Below are positions 36,467 to 44,795 of a stretch of 64,000 nt of DNA, in pieces. The notes below the pieces were generated by a model. The model searched no databases. It was not told the origin of the DNA and saw nothing but the letters and a program-made list of their open reading frames with translations. The stretch comes from Stieleria maiorica (GTDB lineage: Bacteria > Planctomycetota > Planctomycetia > Pirellulales > Pirellulaceae), in contig NZ_CP036264.1 of assembly GCF_008035925.1 (NCBI RefSeq), positions 4,090,402 through 4,154,401 on the forward strand, in the 5' to 3' direction. Every line of letters begins with the position of its first letter. Position 1 is the stretch's first letter. The position numbers were made by a program, and so were the translations under genes.

Positions 36467-37908
36467 GGGTGTAGCAACGGATTTCGGTTTTCAGGCAGCG
36501 GCGGTATCCCAGTAGGTTTTCCAGAGGTGGCTGTACATCACCGAACAGAGGCCGGCCATTCGATTCAGACGCCGCACCCGCCAGCGGCCGCCACTCTGCT
36601 TCAACCGGCGACCGACGAGGTGCTTGCACGCCCCTTCGATCGAACCGCTGCCGATCGACAGACCCCGGCGGAGCCGATCGCGGTAATGCAGGTGCGCCAC
36701 GTGATGGCTCAAATAATTCCGCAGACCATCCAGACTCGCACGCTTGGTAACGGAACGAACCTCCCGGCGCGTCTGGGAAATGAGTTGCGTGATCCCCTGC
36801 CAGCCATCGTTGAGCAGGGCCTGACGCCCTTGCTCAAGCCACTCTGCGGTTCGTTCCGTCCCCTCGCCGTACAAAGTGCGGGCGGTGGACGCGAGATGCT
36901 CCACCGCATGGAAGATATCCAGCACCCCTTCGGCACCGCGCAGATGGTTCAGCTGTTCTTCCCAGATCCATTTGGCACCGTCAGCCAGGACCGTCACATG
37001 GGACGAATCCAGGATGCCCAAGCGACGTCTCCACGGTGTCCAGCGTTTGCCAAAGCGAGCACTCCCTTCGATGGCCGCGAACGCAACACGGGTCGTGGGA
37101 GCAGGCAGGTCTCGACTCGCCCAGGATTCGATCGGAGCCGCTTCCCCCACCTCGCGTTTCGAGAACATTCCCAGCTTGACTTCCCGCCACCCCCCGACGG
37201 TATTGACGCTGGTGCCATCGGTCGTGAACTCGATTTCCCCGTCCGCTTCGCGAAACTCCCGACAGGCCTCGGGGGCGGTGTTCAGCCACGTGTTCATGGC
37301 CGCGCCCTGTTGTTGCGCGATCTGGCGAATGGTGTTGTCGCTCAGAGCCAAACCACAGAACTCGGCCAGGCGCTCGGAAGAGAGATCGTACGACCAACTG
37401 GAAGCGGCCAACGCGGCGAGCCGCTGCACGTTCACGCTATATCGTCCGCAAATCCCCAAGCGTTCATCGGCCGGATACCCTCCCTGCTGACAGGTGACAC
37501 AGCGCAGATAGACGCGGGAGAACAGCACTTCTCCGGCCGTCGTCATCACGATCCGCGACTTGCGTCCGTGATGGGCTTTGCTTATTCCGCACGAGCAGGT
37601 CCGGCTCGGCGCCCCTTTTTTTGAGTCTGAATCGCTTCCTGCTCGAGCGACCTCTCCAGGTTGAGTCGGATCAACTCGCGTCCCTGGCGCATGGCGAGCT
37701 CTTCGGCGACGCCGAGCACGGTGCCATCGGCGGCTTGGCTGCACGCCTGGTTCAGCTCACGAAAGTGTAAGACGGCCTGCTCCGCGATCAGCCGTTCGGT
37801 GGGGCTCAGATCTTCAAACTTCATCCCGTGGCCTCCTTGTCAAAAAGGGAAAGAAGCAACCAGAGTAACCCAAACTCCCCAATCGCGCAATCGTTTGTTA
37901 CTACACCC
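36467..37908 (-). mobile_element. ISKra4-family-like insertion sequence
   Basis: 1442 bases bounded by imperfect inverted repeats beginning GGGTGTAG(C/T)AAC at each end, with the direct repeat ATGGCAGC on both outer sides (36459-36466 and 37909-37916). It holds one transposase gene read through a frameshift. Intact ends and a perfect eight-base duplication suggest a fairly recent insertion into the island. Confidence 0.85.
36491..37824 (-). CDS. ISKra4-like transposase, probably made by -1 frameshift
   Basis: Two overlapping frames form one protein. The first (37824-37582) encodes 80 residues starting MKFEDLSPTERLIAEQAVL. The second covers 37744-36491. At 37616-37622 the message has seven A residues followed by GGGG; the zero frame reads CAA AAA AAG and a one-base slip back continues as GAPSRTCSCG into the second frame. 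The second part has a zinc-type CSCG and CVTC pair, EFTTDGTSVNTVGGWREVK, LGILDSSHVTVLADGAKWIW, and the catalytic helix DIFHAVEHL with IGSGSIEGACKHLV near the end, typical of the ISKra4 family. It moves the insertion sequence. Confidence 0.82.
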
Positions 37909-37916
37909 ATGGCAGC

Positions 37917-38608
37917 TTCCGACATATGAAAGATGCCATGCGTCGCCCCTGCCGGGTGCGCTTTAGACGGAACTGAAACTGCCGACAACCCTGCGCGTTC
38001 GCGACATGCTTTCGACTGCGACTGACCCTGCGGTCGGGCAAGCGACTCGCGTCAGCACGGAACAGGCCCCGGAAGTCATTACGCGTGAACCGTGCTCGCA
38101 CGGATCGGGAATCCTCAGGGCGAATTGGCGTTCGGAATGAAGGCGCAAGCAGGCTGAGTTGATGCAGGGTGATTCATGGCTCGCGAGGAACGTAGCGGTG
38201 TTTGCCAGCGGGTTATGAAGTCGCGGCGCTCATTAGAAGCCGATTTGGGGGGTAGACGACCTCAAGCTGAGTGCGTCATTCAACGCAGCCACTGCGCCGC
38301 AAGCTATGCGTCCGGCGTTACTTATGGCTATGGACGCTTGTTGGCGGTCGCTAGACGGACAGAGCGAAGAGCCCTTCCAGCCACGAACTCAAAGCCTCGA
38401 AGCCCTCGAAATCGCTTTCCCTTGGTGGTTCAGACCGTCATTTATCGCGTTACGGGCTTGTCGTATTTCGACAGGGGGCGTGTTGGTATGAGGTACTTCA
38501 TCCAGCCTGTTTCTCACCGACACGTATTCCCCACCAGAGTTTCACCTCTCAGACTCCAACGCCTCCCTTCCGCAGACCCTGGCAGTTCAGGGGCCATCGA
38601 GCCCACCG
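37917..38608. other. Region of about 690 bases without a supported gene
   Basis: Frames here are short or have skewed, non-protein-like composition. A 185-codon plus-strand frame at 38176-38733 overlaps the end of a better minus-strand gene and is rich in arginine and serine. Nothing is assigned; it may be decayed sequence beside the insertion sequence. Confidence 0.4.
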
Positions 38609-38992
38609 TTACAGATCGGCTATGCAGGACTGATTCTCGATCTCCAGATGAACCTGCGAGGACTCGGGGATCTGCTGCCGAAGGTTCTCAACATATTCCG
38701 TACCCCAGAACTGCTCTAACGCAGAGCGTGTGATCCTACGGCAACTGCTTTGGCGAATACGTGCTGTCAGATTTCCAGACTCGATTGCTGCCCCAGCCGT
38801 GAGTCTTTCAAGGATCGACTTTCGGAGTCGCTCGGCCTCGCGACGCTGGTGGAGCAGAGCCTGAAGTCGCTGCAACTCGTCTTGTGTCACGATCTGTGGT
38901 GGCGGCAATACGGGCGGTGCGGGGGGCGGCGTGAACGGCGAAGGCCATTGGCGTCCCGTCGGTTGCACTGGTGTGTCGCGGGCCTGTCCCAT
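38609..38992 (-). CDS. Hypothetical protein, proline-rich N-terminus and helical body
   Basis: 127 residues. Residues 14-33 are proline-rich (SPFTPPPAPPVLPPPQ), then a helix with coiled-coil character (DELQRLQALLHQRREAERLR). It starts eight bases after the MerR-like gene stop, so the two form an operon. No family recognised; a protein-interaction role is plausible. Confidence 0.6.
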   Translation of the reverse strand: MGQARDTPVQPTGRQWPSPFTPPPAPPVLPPPQIVTQDELQRLQALLHQRREAERLRKSILERLTAGAAIESGNLTARIRQSSCRRITRSALEQFWGTEYVENLRQQIPESSQVHLEIENQSCIADL

Positions 38993-39000
38993 AGTCGATC

Positions 39001-39759
39001 CTAATCTTTCTTGCTATTGCGCCGCACTTTGGGAGCTTCCATCTCAAAGTCCCACGAGGACATGACGCATACCAATCGTTCTTGTGTACCCGCGCCAACT
39101 GCTGCCTTCACTCGGGGAATTGCCTGCACCGCTGGACGCTCGGGTAACTTGGCGATGCTCGCTGAGTACGCTGACAGTTCGCGCCAGATCGGGATCACCA
39201 TAAAGGCGGTTTCTATGGAGTCGAAAGAGGCGAGTTGGAGGCTAACAGCAAAGTCAGCTGTGACAAAAACGGTGTCAACAGTCACGATGAGAACGGGATT
39301 GATCCCCTGTTCCATCAATTCAATCGCTCGCTGCATCGCCTCAATGGTGACTGTTTGGACGGAACTCCTTGTGAGTGCAGCGCGACGTTCTTTGATCCAC
39401 GATGCCAGAATCTGTTCAACAGCCTGTTGCAGGTTGGAATGGGCGGCTCGAACGTCCATGCGGTGGCTGACCTGAGAGAACACGTAGCGGCGCTGATGTT
39501 CTCGTGCTGCCTGCTGCCAGTTATTCCCGAGCAACTGGCGAATTTCTGCAAGGCTTTTGCCCTCTTTGCGTAGCTGCTTGATTCGCAGGCAGCGCTCAAG
39601 CACCCACTCCGGCCAGTATGCCATTTTTCCTCGTCCGTTCGGATGGGTTCGGACGTCTGGGGGCGGGATCAGCCCTTCCTTTCCATGCCATCGTATGAGC
39701 GTTGTGACGTCCGCAATACCGGTTGCATCCATGATCTCTCGCGACGTTACGTCTGCCAT
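39001..39759 (-). CDS. MerR-family-like transcriptional regulator
   Basis: 252 residues. The N-terminal 70 residues have the MerR winged helix-turn-helix: TSREIMDATGIADVTTLIRW, GLIPPP, and then RIKQLRKEGKSLAEIRQLLG. The C-terminal part (residues 90-240) is a larger domain than in classical MerR proteins, with mixed helix and strand (NPVLIVTVDTVFVTADFAVS), and could sense a ligand. It is divergent from the ParB operon across 109 bases and probably controls that promoter and its own. Confidence 0.75.
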   Translation of the reverse strand: MADVTSREIMDATGIADVTTLIRWHGKEGLIPPPDVRTHPNGRGKMAYWPEWVLERCLRIKQLRKEGKSLAEIRQLLGNNWQQAAREHQRRYVFSQVSHRMDVRAAHSNLQQAVEQILASWIKERRAALTRSSVQTVTIEAMQRAIELMEQGINPVLIVTVDTVFVTADFAVSLQLASFDSIETAFMVIPIWRELSAYSASIAKLPERPAVQAIPRVKAAVGAGTQERLVCVMSSWDFEMEAPKVRRNSKKD

Positions 39760-39868
39760 TTCCAGACTCCAATGTTGACTAACCCCAGTTCAGATTTGTA
39801 TTGTAAAACATCTAATACCAATGTCAACTTGGCGATGCTTCGGCCATCGCTGTGCCGGGAGGCGTACC
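39760..39868. promoter_or_regulatory. Divergent promoter region, MerR / ParB operon
   Basis: On the plus strand TTGACT at 39775 and TATTGT at 39799 are separated by 18 bases, a spacing at the long end that suits activation by MerR proteins. GTTGAC (39774) and GTCAAC (39823) form an inverted pair around it. This is a pattern-based prediction. Confidence 0.4.
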
Positions 39869-40768
39869 ATGAGCAACGAACGGAAAGTCAAATCGGTTGA
39901 ATTGGATCGGCTTCAGCAACATCCACGTCAGCACGAGTTCTTCACGGCTCCAAGCGATGTTCAACTTGATGAACTTGCCGCAGACCTCCAACATCGTGGC
40001 CAGCAGGAACCAATCCACATCACACCTGACGGGATAATCATCCGTGGGCACCGCCGGGTCGCGGCTGCGAAGCGGTTGGGCTGGAAAGAGCTGAATGCCA
40101 TCGTCAGGCATGACCTCAGCGATCCACACAGCGCGGAAACTGTCGCTGAACTCATCAATGACAACATCAAGAGGCAGCAGCTCGATGACCTGGCCCTTGC
40201 CCGGTGCTACCGGGAACTCAAACGATCAGGACGAGTCGGAGACGAAGGAACCGGCGATGTTCGAGATCAGTTGGCCGCTCACCTGAACTGTGGCAAATCA
40301 GGTCGCTCGCTCGATCGCCTCGAACGGTTGCTTCAACTCCCCCGTGACATCCAGGACCTGATATCAACCAGGCAGCTCAACAAGGATCAGGCTGAAAAGA
40401 TTCTTCGGCTACCGAAGAAACGTCAGCAGGAGGTCTTCGAGGCTCTACGAACTGCTGAAAACATCCCTGATGTACTCCGCAGCTTTGGAATCATCAAGTC
40501 AAATAAGCCCCGGACTCCGACCGAACTCGGAGAAGAACTTCTGGGTTTTTTCAACCGGAACCTGCCAGCGGTCCGAACCAACATCGAGTCTCTCGACCGG
40601 GTCCAGGTGCGGGGGCGAGACGTGGTCGAACTACTCGATGATGCCACCAAGTTCATGACGGCCTGGACGGAGCGTAAGCGTGAGTTGAAGCAACAAGCCA
40701 TCAAGGCAATTCAGACAACAACGAAACGCCGCTCGAAGCTGGACAATTTGTCCGGCAACGCGCGGTAA
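39869..40768 (+). CDS. ParB/RepB/Spo0J-like nuclease-fold protein
   Basis: 299 residues from ATG at 39869 (GGGAGGCG upstream). Residues 8-100 are a ParB N-terminal domain: SVELDRLQQHPRQ, ELAADLQHRGQQEPIHI and IIIRGHRRVAAAKRLGW with the GxRR box. A KorB-like helix-turn-helix region follows (LNKDQAEKILRLPKKRQQEV) and the C-terminus is basic. No ParA gene is adjacent, so it may regulate or bind DNA in place of classical partition. It leads an operon with a degenerate helicase and a reverse transcriptase. Confidence 0.82.
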   Translation: MSNERKVKSVELDRLQQHPRQHEFFTAPSDVQLDELAADLQHRGQQEPIHITPDGIIIRGHRRVAAAKRLGWKELNAIVRHDLSDPHSAETVAELINDNIKRQQLDDLALARCYRELKRSGRVGDEGTGDVRDQLAAHLNCGKSGRSLDRLERLLQLPRDIQDLISTRQLNKDQAEKILRLPKKRQQEVFEALRTAENIPDVLRSFGIIKSNKPRTPTELGEELLGFFNRNLPAVRTNIESLDRVQVRGRDVVELLDDATKFMTAWTERKRELKQQAIKAIQTTTKRRSKLDNLSGNAR

Positions 40769-40801
40769 AAATTTACCGAATAGCAGAATTGGCGAAGCCG
40801 A

Positions 40802-42373
40802 ATGCAGCTCACTTCACCTTCCACTCTGGAATACTTCCGCGACGGCCATGTGATCTCGCTGGACGATGACGCATTCGGACTCTTGGGGTCATATGCAAGT
40901 GCTCGCAAGCGCGTCGCAACCAGCGATCCTGACCACGGCTACAACGTCGAGCAGATTCGGGAATCGCTACTCCGAGGACAGGTTGTGGTGCGGAGCGGTG
41001 GCATTGAACTCGATGACCGTGTCGCCAACGCAGGTATGATCGAATTGCTCGACTACCTGGCAAACAAGTGCGAAATCAACCTACAAGGACGATGCCACAC
41101 TCGAATCGCCGTGCTTCCTGATCCTTCTGCGTTGGATCGCTTGTCGTACCGAGCCTTGCCACGATTTCTATCGGACCACCCACGTGGTCTAATTCGCATG
41201 CCGCGCTCTTGCAGTCCAGCCGAGGTCGTGGCTGATGTGCGAGCTGCGTTCCCGTCCAGTCGAATCCTGATTCTGGGGCGAGTACAAGCACTAAGGCAAA
41301 TTCAAGCAGAAATCCCGAAGCTACTGAGTCTGCGCATGACATCGTCTGTTGAGCAGATTGCACTCGTTTCGGACGGTGAGCAGTTTTCTCCCCCGGATGA
41401 TGAAGACTTTCCGAAGTTGCTGCTCAGCACGCCAATCGCATCTGCTGATCTTGATTCAGAAAAGTGCGACATTGTGCTGCTCCTGGACGCTCTGCACTGC
41501 ACGCATGCGACGATGCAGAATGTGTTGGTCCAGGTCGATGCTCGATTCCGGCTGTTTGGCTTCGTTGATGCAAATCGCGAGTTGAAACCATACGAGCAAG
41601 CGCGGCTGCACCAGGTCTTCGGGTTCAGTCAAATCGACCTGATGAGCCGAGAGCGAGTCCGGCGACCAGTCCATTACGCGATAGTCCGCCAGGGTGGGGA
41701 TGCTCCTCGAAGCGCAGTCTTGATGAAGCCCACCGTGCCCGGCAGACGACCGGCGGCCTCAGTCAACTCACTGGCTGCATACACGCATCACCATGCTCGC
41801 AACGCCACGATTTGCCGCCTCGCCAAGGCGCTCCGTTTCGGAAGCCCTTTGAACAACTCAAGGTTCCGCGACATCCGCCGGTGGTTGGATGATCGCTGTC
41901 GAGACCAACTCAACGTCACGATCGCGGTTGACCGGCTCGACCACGCCATTCAGCTCGGCAAACGGCTGCCCGACTGGCCCATCATCGCCGAAAACAACAA
42001 TAATTTGCATGACATCTCACCGCAGATTCGTCGTCGCATCAAGACGGACTCCAAACGGTGGTTGCCTGGTGACCAACAGATTGTGGTAGCGGAAGAAGCA
42101 AAGTCGTTCGGTGGCAACCATTCTGATGTCGTGATCTGGGCCAGTGGCGGAACCTCAGTAGCAGCCATTCCGGCCTCTTGGATGTTCAGCCAATCCGACC
42201 CGGACCGCCCGATGCTGATTGTCGATTTTCTCGACAAATTCGCTCCGGCTGCGAGACAGTGGAGCATGCGTCGCTTTCGTCACCTCGAAGCCCGCGACGT
42301 TTTCCGTGTCGGCACTCCAACTCCCATCGGACGCATTGAGCGTTTCCTTCGTGATGAAGGAGGTTCCCAATGA
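40802..42373 (+). CDS. Degenerate superfamily 2 helicase-like protein
   Basis: 523 residues. The order of elements follows SF2 helicases: RGLIRMPRSCSPAEVVADV at the place of the Walker A loop but without GKT, CDIVLLLDALH at the Walker B place, LNVTIAVDRLDHAIQLGKRL like motif IV, SDVVIWASGGTSVAAIP like motif V, and QWSMRRFRHLEARDVFRVG like motif VI with arginines. The lost Walker A lysine implies no ATP hydrolysis. The fold assignment is inference from motif order. It overlaps the RT gene by ATGA and so is likely its protein partner. Confidence 0.6.
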   Translation: MQLTSPSTLEYFRDGHVISLDDDAFGLLGSYASARKRVATSDPDHGYNVEQIRESLLRGQVVVRSGGIELDDRVANAGMIELLDYLANKCEINLQGRCHTRIAVLPDPSALDRLSYRALPRFLSDHPRGLIRMPRSCSPAEVVADVRAAFPSSRILILGRVQALRQIQAEIPKLLSLRMTSSVEQIALVSDGEQFSPPDDEDFPKLLLSTPIASADLDSEKCDIVLLLDALHCTHATMQNVLVQVDARFRLFGFVDANRELKPYEQARLHQVFGFSQIDLMSRERVRRPVHYAIVRQGGDAPRSAVLMKPTVPGRRPAASVNSLAAYTHHHARNATICRLAKALRFGSPLNNSRFRDIRRWLDDRCRDQLNVTIAVDRLDHAIQLGKRLPDWPIIAENNNNLHDISPQIRRRIKTDSKRWLPGDQQIVVAEEAKSFGGNHSDVVIWASGGTSVAAIPASWMFSQSDPDRPMLIVDFLDKFAPAARQWSMRRFRHLEARDVFRVGTPTPIGRIERFLRDEGGSQ

Positions 42374-43614
42374 CAACGGAAAGTGGAAATCCGGCCCTCG
42401 CCTACGCACGTTACCGACTGCCGAAAGGACGCCGCTCGCGAACCAATGCACGTGACCGATGGTTTGCCTCCGAGAGCGCCGGGTACTACGTCAAGAATCC
42501 CGCCAATTTCAAAATCTCTAAGTTCGCAGCGGCGGACAACCTTTACCTCGCGTTCAAACGACTCGAAGAAGATGGCGGCCACGGAGCTGGTACCGATGGG
42601 TTTCGCCCTGCGCACTTCTCGGAGAACGAACTCCGGCCGATTCTTCGTAAGGTCACGGAAACACTCATTGACGGCAGCTACCAGCCTTACGAACCAAAGA
42701 TTTGCACTGTTGCCAAGAATGCTGGTGGCACACGAGACCTTGCGCTGTTTCGGTTCATTGACCGCACTGTGGCCAAAGCGCTGCTGAATTGCCTCAAGCC
42801 ATTCTGGAATGAACGGATGATCGCCCTCAGTCCCCGGCAAATCTTTGCCAGATTGCACTGGACGATCCAGGAACAGCGCCGCTACGTGTTTGCCACAGAC
42901 GACATCAGAAAGTGTTTCGACTACGCGCGACTCGACGACGTGATGGCATGGCATCGACATCACATTCAGAAGCAGCGTTTATTGGAAGTCATTCAACGAA
43001 TCATCCGGGGGAACGATTCCCTCGGCACTGGGATCGGGTTACCCCAAGGATCGCCGTATAGCCCGACCGCGATGGACTTGTTACTCCATCACGTTCTCGA
43101 CCTGGTCATGGCCGACCGGGCGAGAAACACGCCGAGTTTCAGATACGTGGACAATCTCGCGTATCTATGCTCGGACGTAAGTGAGGGCGTCAGAACCCTC
43201 TCACTGGCAAGTGAGGTTCTCGAAACAGCTAGCTTCCAACTGAAAGGGGAAGATGGCCAACCACAGGACCTCAGAGACCCAGAACACAACAAGGTGTTCC
43301 TGGGACTGATACCGCGCTGGCAGAATGGTCTCCTGACCTTCTCCATACCGGAATCTGCCTTCGAGACTCTGACCATTGGACTTCAGGTTGCCAATGAAGC
43401 GCCACTTCCAGCGGAGAACGCACTTCGACGCTGCACTGGGTGGCTTCAGGCACAAGGGCCTGCTCTCACGAGAAACGTAGAACAAGAAGTTGTTGATCGA
43501 GTGGTTGATATGGCGCGCCATGCCGGTTTCCGCAACGTCACCCACAAGAGCATGCTCGAAATAGCTGCTCGTGCGAGGAGTTCGTGGCACCGAGAACTGG
43601 AGGAAGCTCGCTGA
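42370..43614 (+). CDS. Reverse transcriptase with YVDN in place of YxDD
   Basis: 414 residues. RT motifs: KNAGGTRDLALFRFIDRTVAKAL (region 2), RYVFATDDIRKCFDYARLDDV (motif A with catalytic aspartate), GIGLPQGSPYSPTAMDLLLHHVL (motif B), SFRYVDNLAYL (motif C) and FLGLIPRW near motif E. In motif C the second aspartate is asparagine. No maturase, endonuclease or DGR-type motif B is present. The gene is coupled to the helicase-like gene, and a row of hairpins follows its stop. Role unknown; it may act in defence, in element maintenance, or be catalytically altered. Confidence 0.85.
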   Translation: MTTESGNPALAYARYRLPKGRRSRTNARDRWFASESAGYYVKNPANFKISKFAAADNLYLAFKRLEEDGGHGAGTDGFRPAHFSENELRPILRKVTETLIDGSYQPYEPKICTVAKNAGGTRDLALFRFIDRTVAKALLNCLKPFWNERMIALSPRQIFARLHWTIQEQRRYVFATDDIRKCFDYARLDDVMAWHRHHIQKQRLLEVIQRIIRGNDSLGTGIGLPQGSPYSPTAMDLLLHHVLDLVMADRARNTPSFRYVDNLAYLCSDVSEGVRTLSLASEVLETASFQLKGEDGQPQDLRDPEHNKVFLGLIPRWQNGLLTFSIPESAFETLTIGLQVANEAPLPAENALRRCTGWLQAQGPALTRNVEQEVVDRVVDMARHAGFRNVTHKSMLEIAARARSSWHRELEEAR

Positions 43615-43685
43615 TGTTTGCCAGCTCGATAACCATTGCTCTGTTGGTTCTTCCTACTGAGTATCTGGTTTCTACTTCAACATGC

Positions 43686-43899
43686 TTGTGCTACCGCACA
43701 ACCAGCCTCTCGCAATCGGCGAGGGTAGGCGGGAGAGTTATTCCGCAGCGAAGCAGAGACACCCGGTGCGATCCGTCCGACACAGGAATCCGCGTATGAG
43801 GAAATGAACCAAGAGTAAGCCCGAATCCAGTTCAGTAAAAACGGCTATCAGTGTGGCAACTGAATTGTGGCTGCCGTTCGGAATGTTTCCGTGCGGCAG
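43686..43899 (+). ncRNA. Candidate structured RNA downstream of reverse transcriptase
   Basis: The 391 bases between 43614 and 44006 have no supported gene but contain strong hairpins: TTGTGC-TACC-GCACAA at 43686-43701, a seven-base-pair stem at 43707-43725 (CTCTCGC with GCGAGGG), and CTGCCG-CGGAA paired with TTCCG-CGGCAG at 43871-43899. They follow the RT stop in the same orientation. A template or guide RNA for the enzyme is possible but not shown. Confidence 0.4.
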
Positions 43900-44005
43900 T
43901 CCGGGCTCCCGGTCTGCAAAATGCAACTCTAGTCCTGGCTCCGGCTTAGCTGGTAAGGGTTACGGTTGCGCAGACACAAACACAACCGAACTTGGGAGAG
44001 CAGTG

Positions 44006-44218
44006 ATGGTCGAACCAACTGGGAATCAGTTTGCGCAGGCCGCAGCCGACGCGGAGGCGTTGATGGCTGAGAGTCTAACAATCAATCGAATGGTTTCTTT
44101 GCGAGCTGTGGGGCTTCAGTTGGTCCGGCTCGCCGATGAGATGATCCGATACGAACTCAACAACGGATGGGACGTGGATGTGGAACTAACCCATCAGACG
44201 TTGTCGGTATCTTCGTGA
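44006..44218 (+). CDS. Small helical hypothetical protein
   Basis: 70 residues from ATG at 44006 with GGGAG nine bases upstream; the frame is open further 5' but runs into the hairpin region. The product is a single helical domain (FAQAAADAEALMAESLTINRM, RAVGLQLVRLADEMIRYEL). No family recognised. Last reasonably supported gene of the island. Confidence 0.5.
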   Translation: MVEPTGNQFAQAAADAEALMAESLTINRMVSLRAVGLQLVRLADEMIRYELNNGWDVDVELTHQTLSVSS

Positions 44219-44257
44219 GCCCATGTTGTCCGAAGTCCACTGTCCCTTGATCAGACC

Positions 44258-44461
44258 GTGCAGGAGCTCGTGGCTGTCGCCTGCCCGATCGTCGAGACTC
44301 TCGCATGGCAGCAACGCGAAGACACTGGACACCGGCCTGATGAAGATCGAGAAATGAAACCTGACGTTGCGAAGCTGCTTGCCACCAAGATCAAGCCTGG
44401 CGAGAGCCTCGTGACATTGCGAGGAGTAGAGTTGAACGCTCGGACTTGCCCACCCGACTGA
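44258..44461 (+). CDS. Possible small protein near the right end of the island
   Basis: 67 residues from GTG at 44258. No convincing ribosome-binding site. The sequence (PDVAKLLATKIKPGESLVTL) is protein-like but has no known relative. Weakly supported; the frame may be chance. Confidence 0.3.
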   Translation: MQELVAVACPIVETLAWQQREDTGHRPDEDREMKPDVAKLLATKIKPGESLVTLRGVELNARTCPPD

Positions 44462-44483
44462 TCGCCATTTTGGGGTCACGAGC

Positions 44484-44514
44484 AGTCCGATAAATAGTCC
44501 GATTCGCAGTCCGA
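44484..44514. repeat. AGTCCGA repeats inside right end (likely recombinase arm sites)
   Basis: AGTCCGA at 44484, 44496 and 44508, again 12 bases apart. The block 44484-44506 is identical to 4270-4292. Sites at both ends of the element fit the P and P' arms of a tyrosine-recombinase attachment site. Confidence 0.75.
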
Positions 44515-44629
44515 CTCAACGGCCTGCAACACAAACCTCTGTATATTCCGATAAGGACCTAAGTGTCGTGAAAACAGGGAGTTGCATTCGTAAGAAATGG
44601 CGAAAAAAGTGGGTCCAACTGGACCCCCC

Positions 44630-44640
44630 CCGCCTCCATC
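44630..44640 (+). other. Right attachment site (attR core)
   Basis: CCGCCTCCATC, the second copy of the attL core. It is preceded by GGGTCC-AACT-GGACCC, which looks like a diverged tmRNA T-arm and would come from the element. Confidence 0.8.
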
Positions 44641-44645
44641 TTCTG

Positions 44646-44679
44646 GCCACTTGCCCACTCGCGGCAAGTGGCTTTTTTT
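44646..44679 (+). terminator. Displaced chromosomal ssrA terminator
   Basis: GCCACTTGCC pairs with GGCAAGTGGC and seven T follow. It lies six bases beyond attR and matches the stem of the terminator behind ssrA at 4161. By position it is the original terminator pushed 40 kb away. The rest of the gap to 44796 holds no gene. Confidence 0.8.
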
Positions 44680-44795
44680 CATTGATGCGGAAGTCGTGGT
44701 TGGTGAGTTTGGGACGCGGGTTGCAACGACGTACGCTACTGCGAGCAACATCGTTCGACTTCAGTTTTGCCAACGACGAGACGTGATCCATTGGT

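Noticed and set aside
36242-37624. 460-residue plus-strand frame across the insertion sequence
   Set aside because: Antisense to the transposase; proline/arginine-rich with no domain.
38176-38733. 185-residue plus-strand frame beside the insertion sequence
   Set aside because: Skewed composition, no ribosome-binding site, overlaps the 127-residue minus-strand gene.
39869-40768. Classical parAB partition locus
   Set aside because: No ParA ATPase and no clear parS array next to the ParB-like gene.
42370-44005. Group II intron, retron or diversity-generating retroelement around the second RT
   Set aside because: No maturase domain or intron ends, motif B is QGSP-like and not the DGR form, and no template/variable repeat pair was seen.
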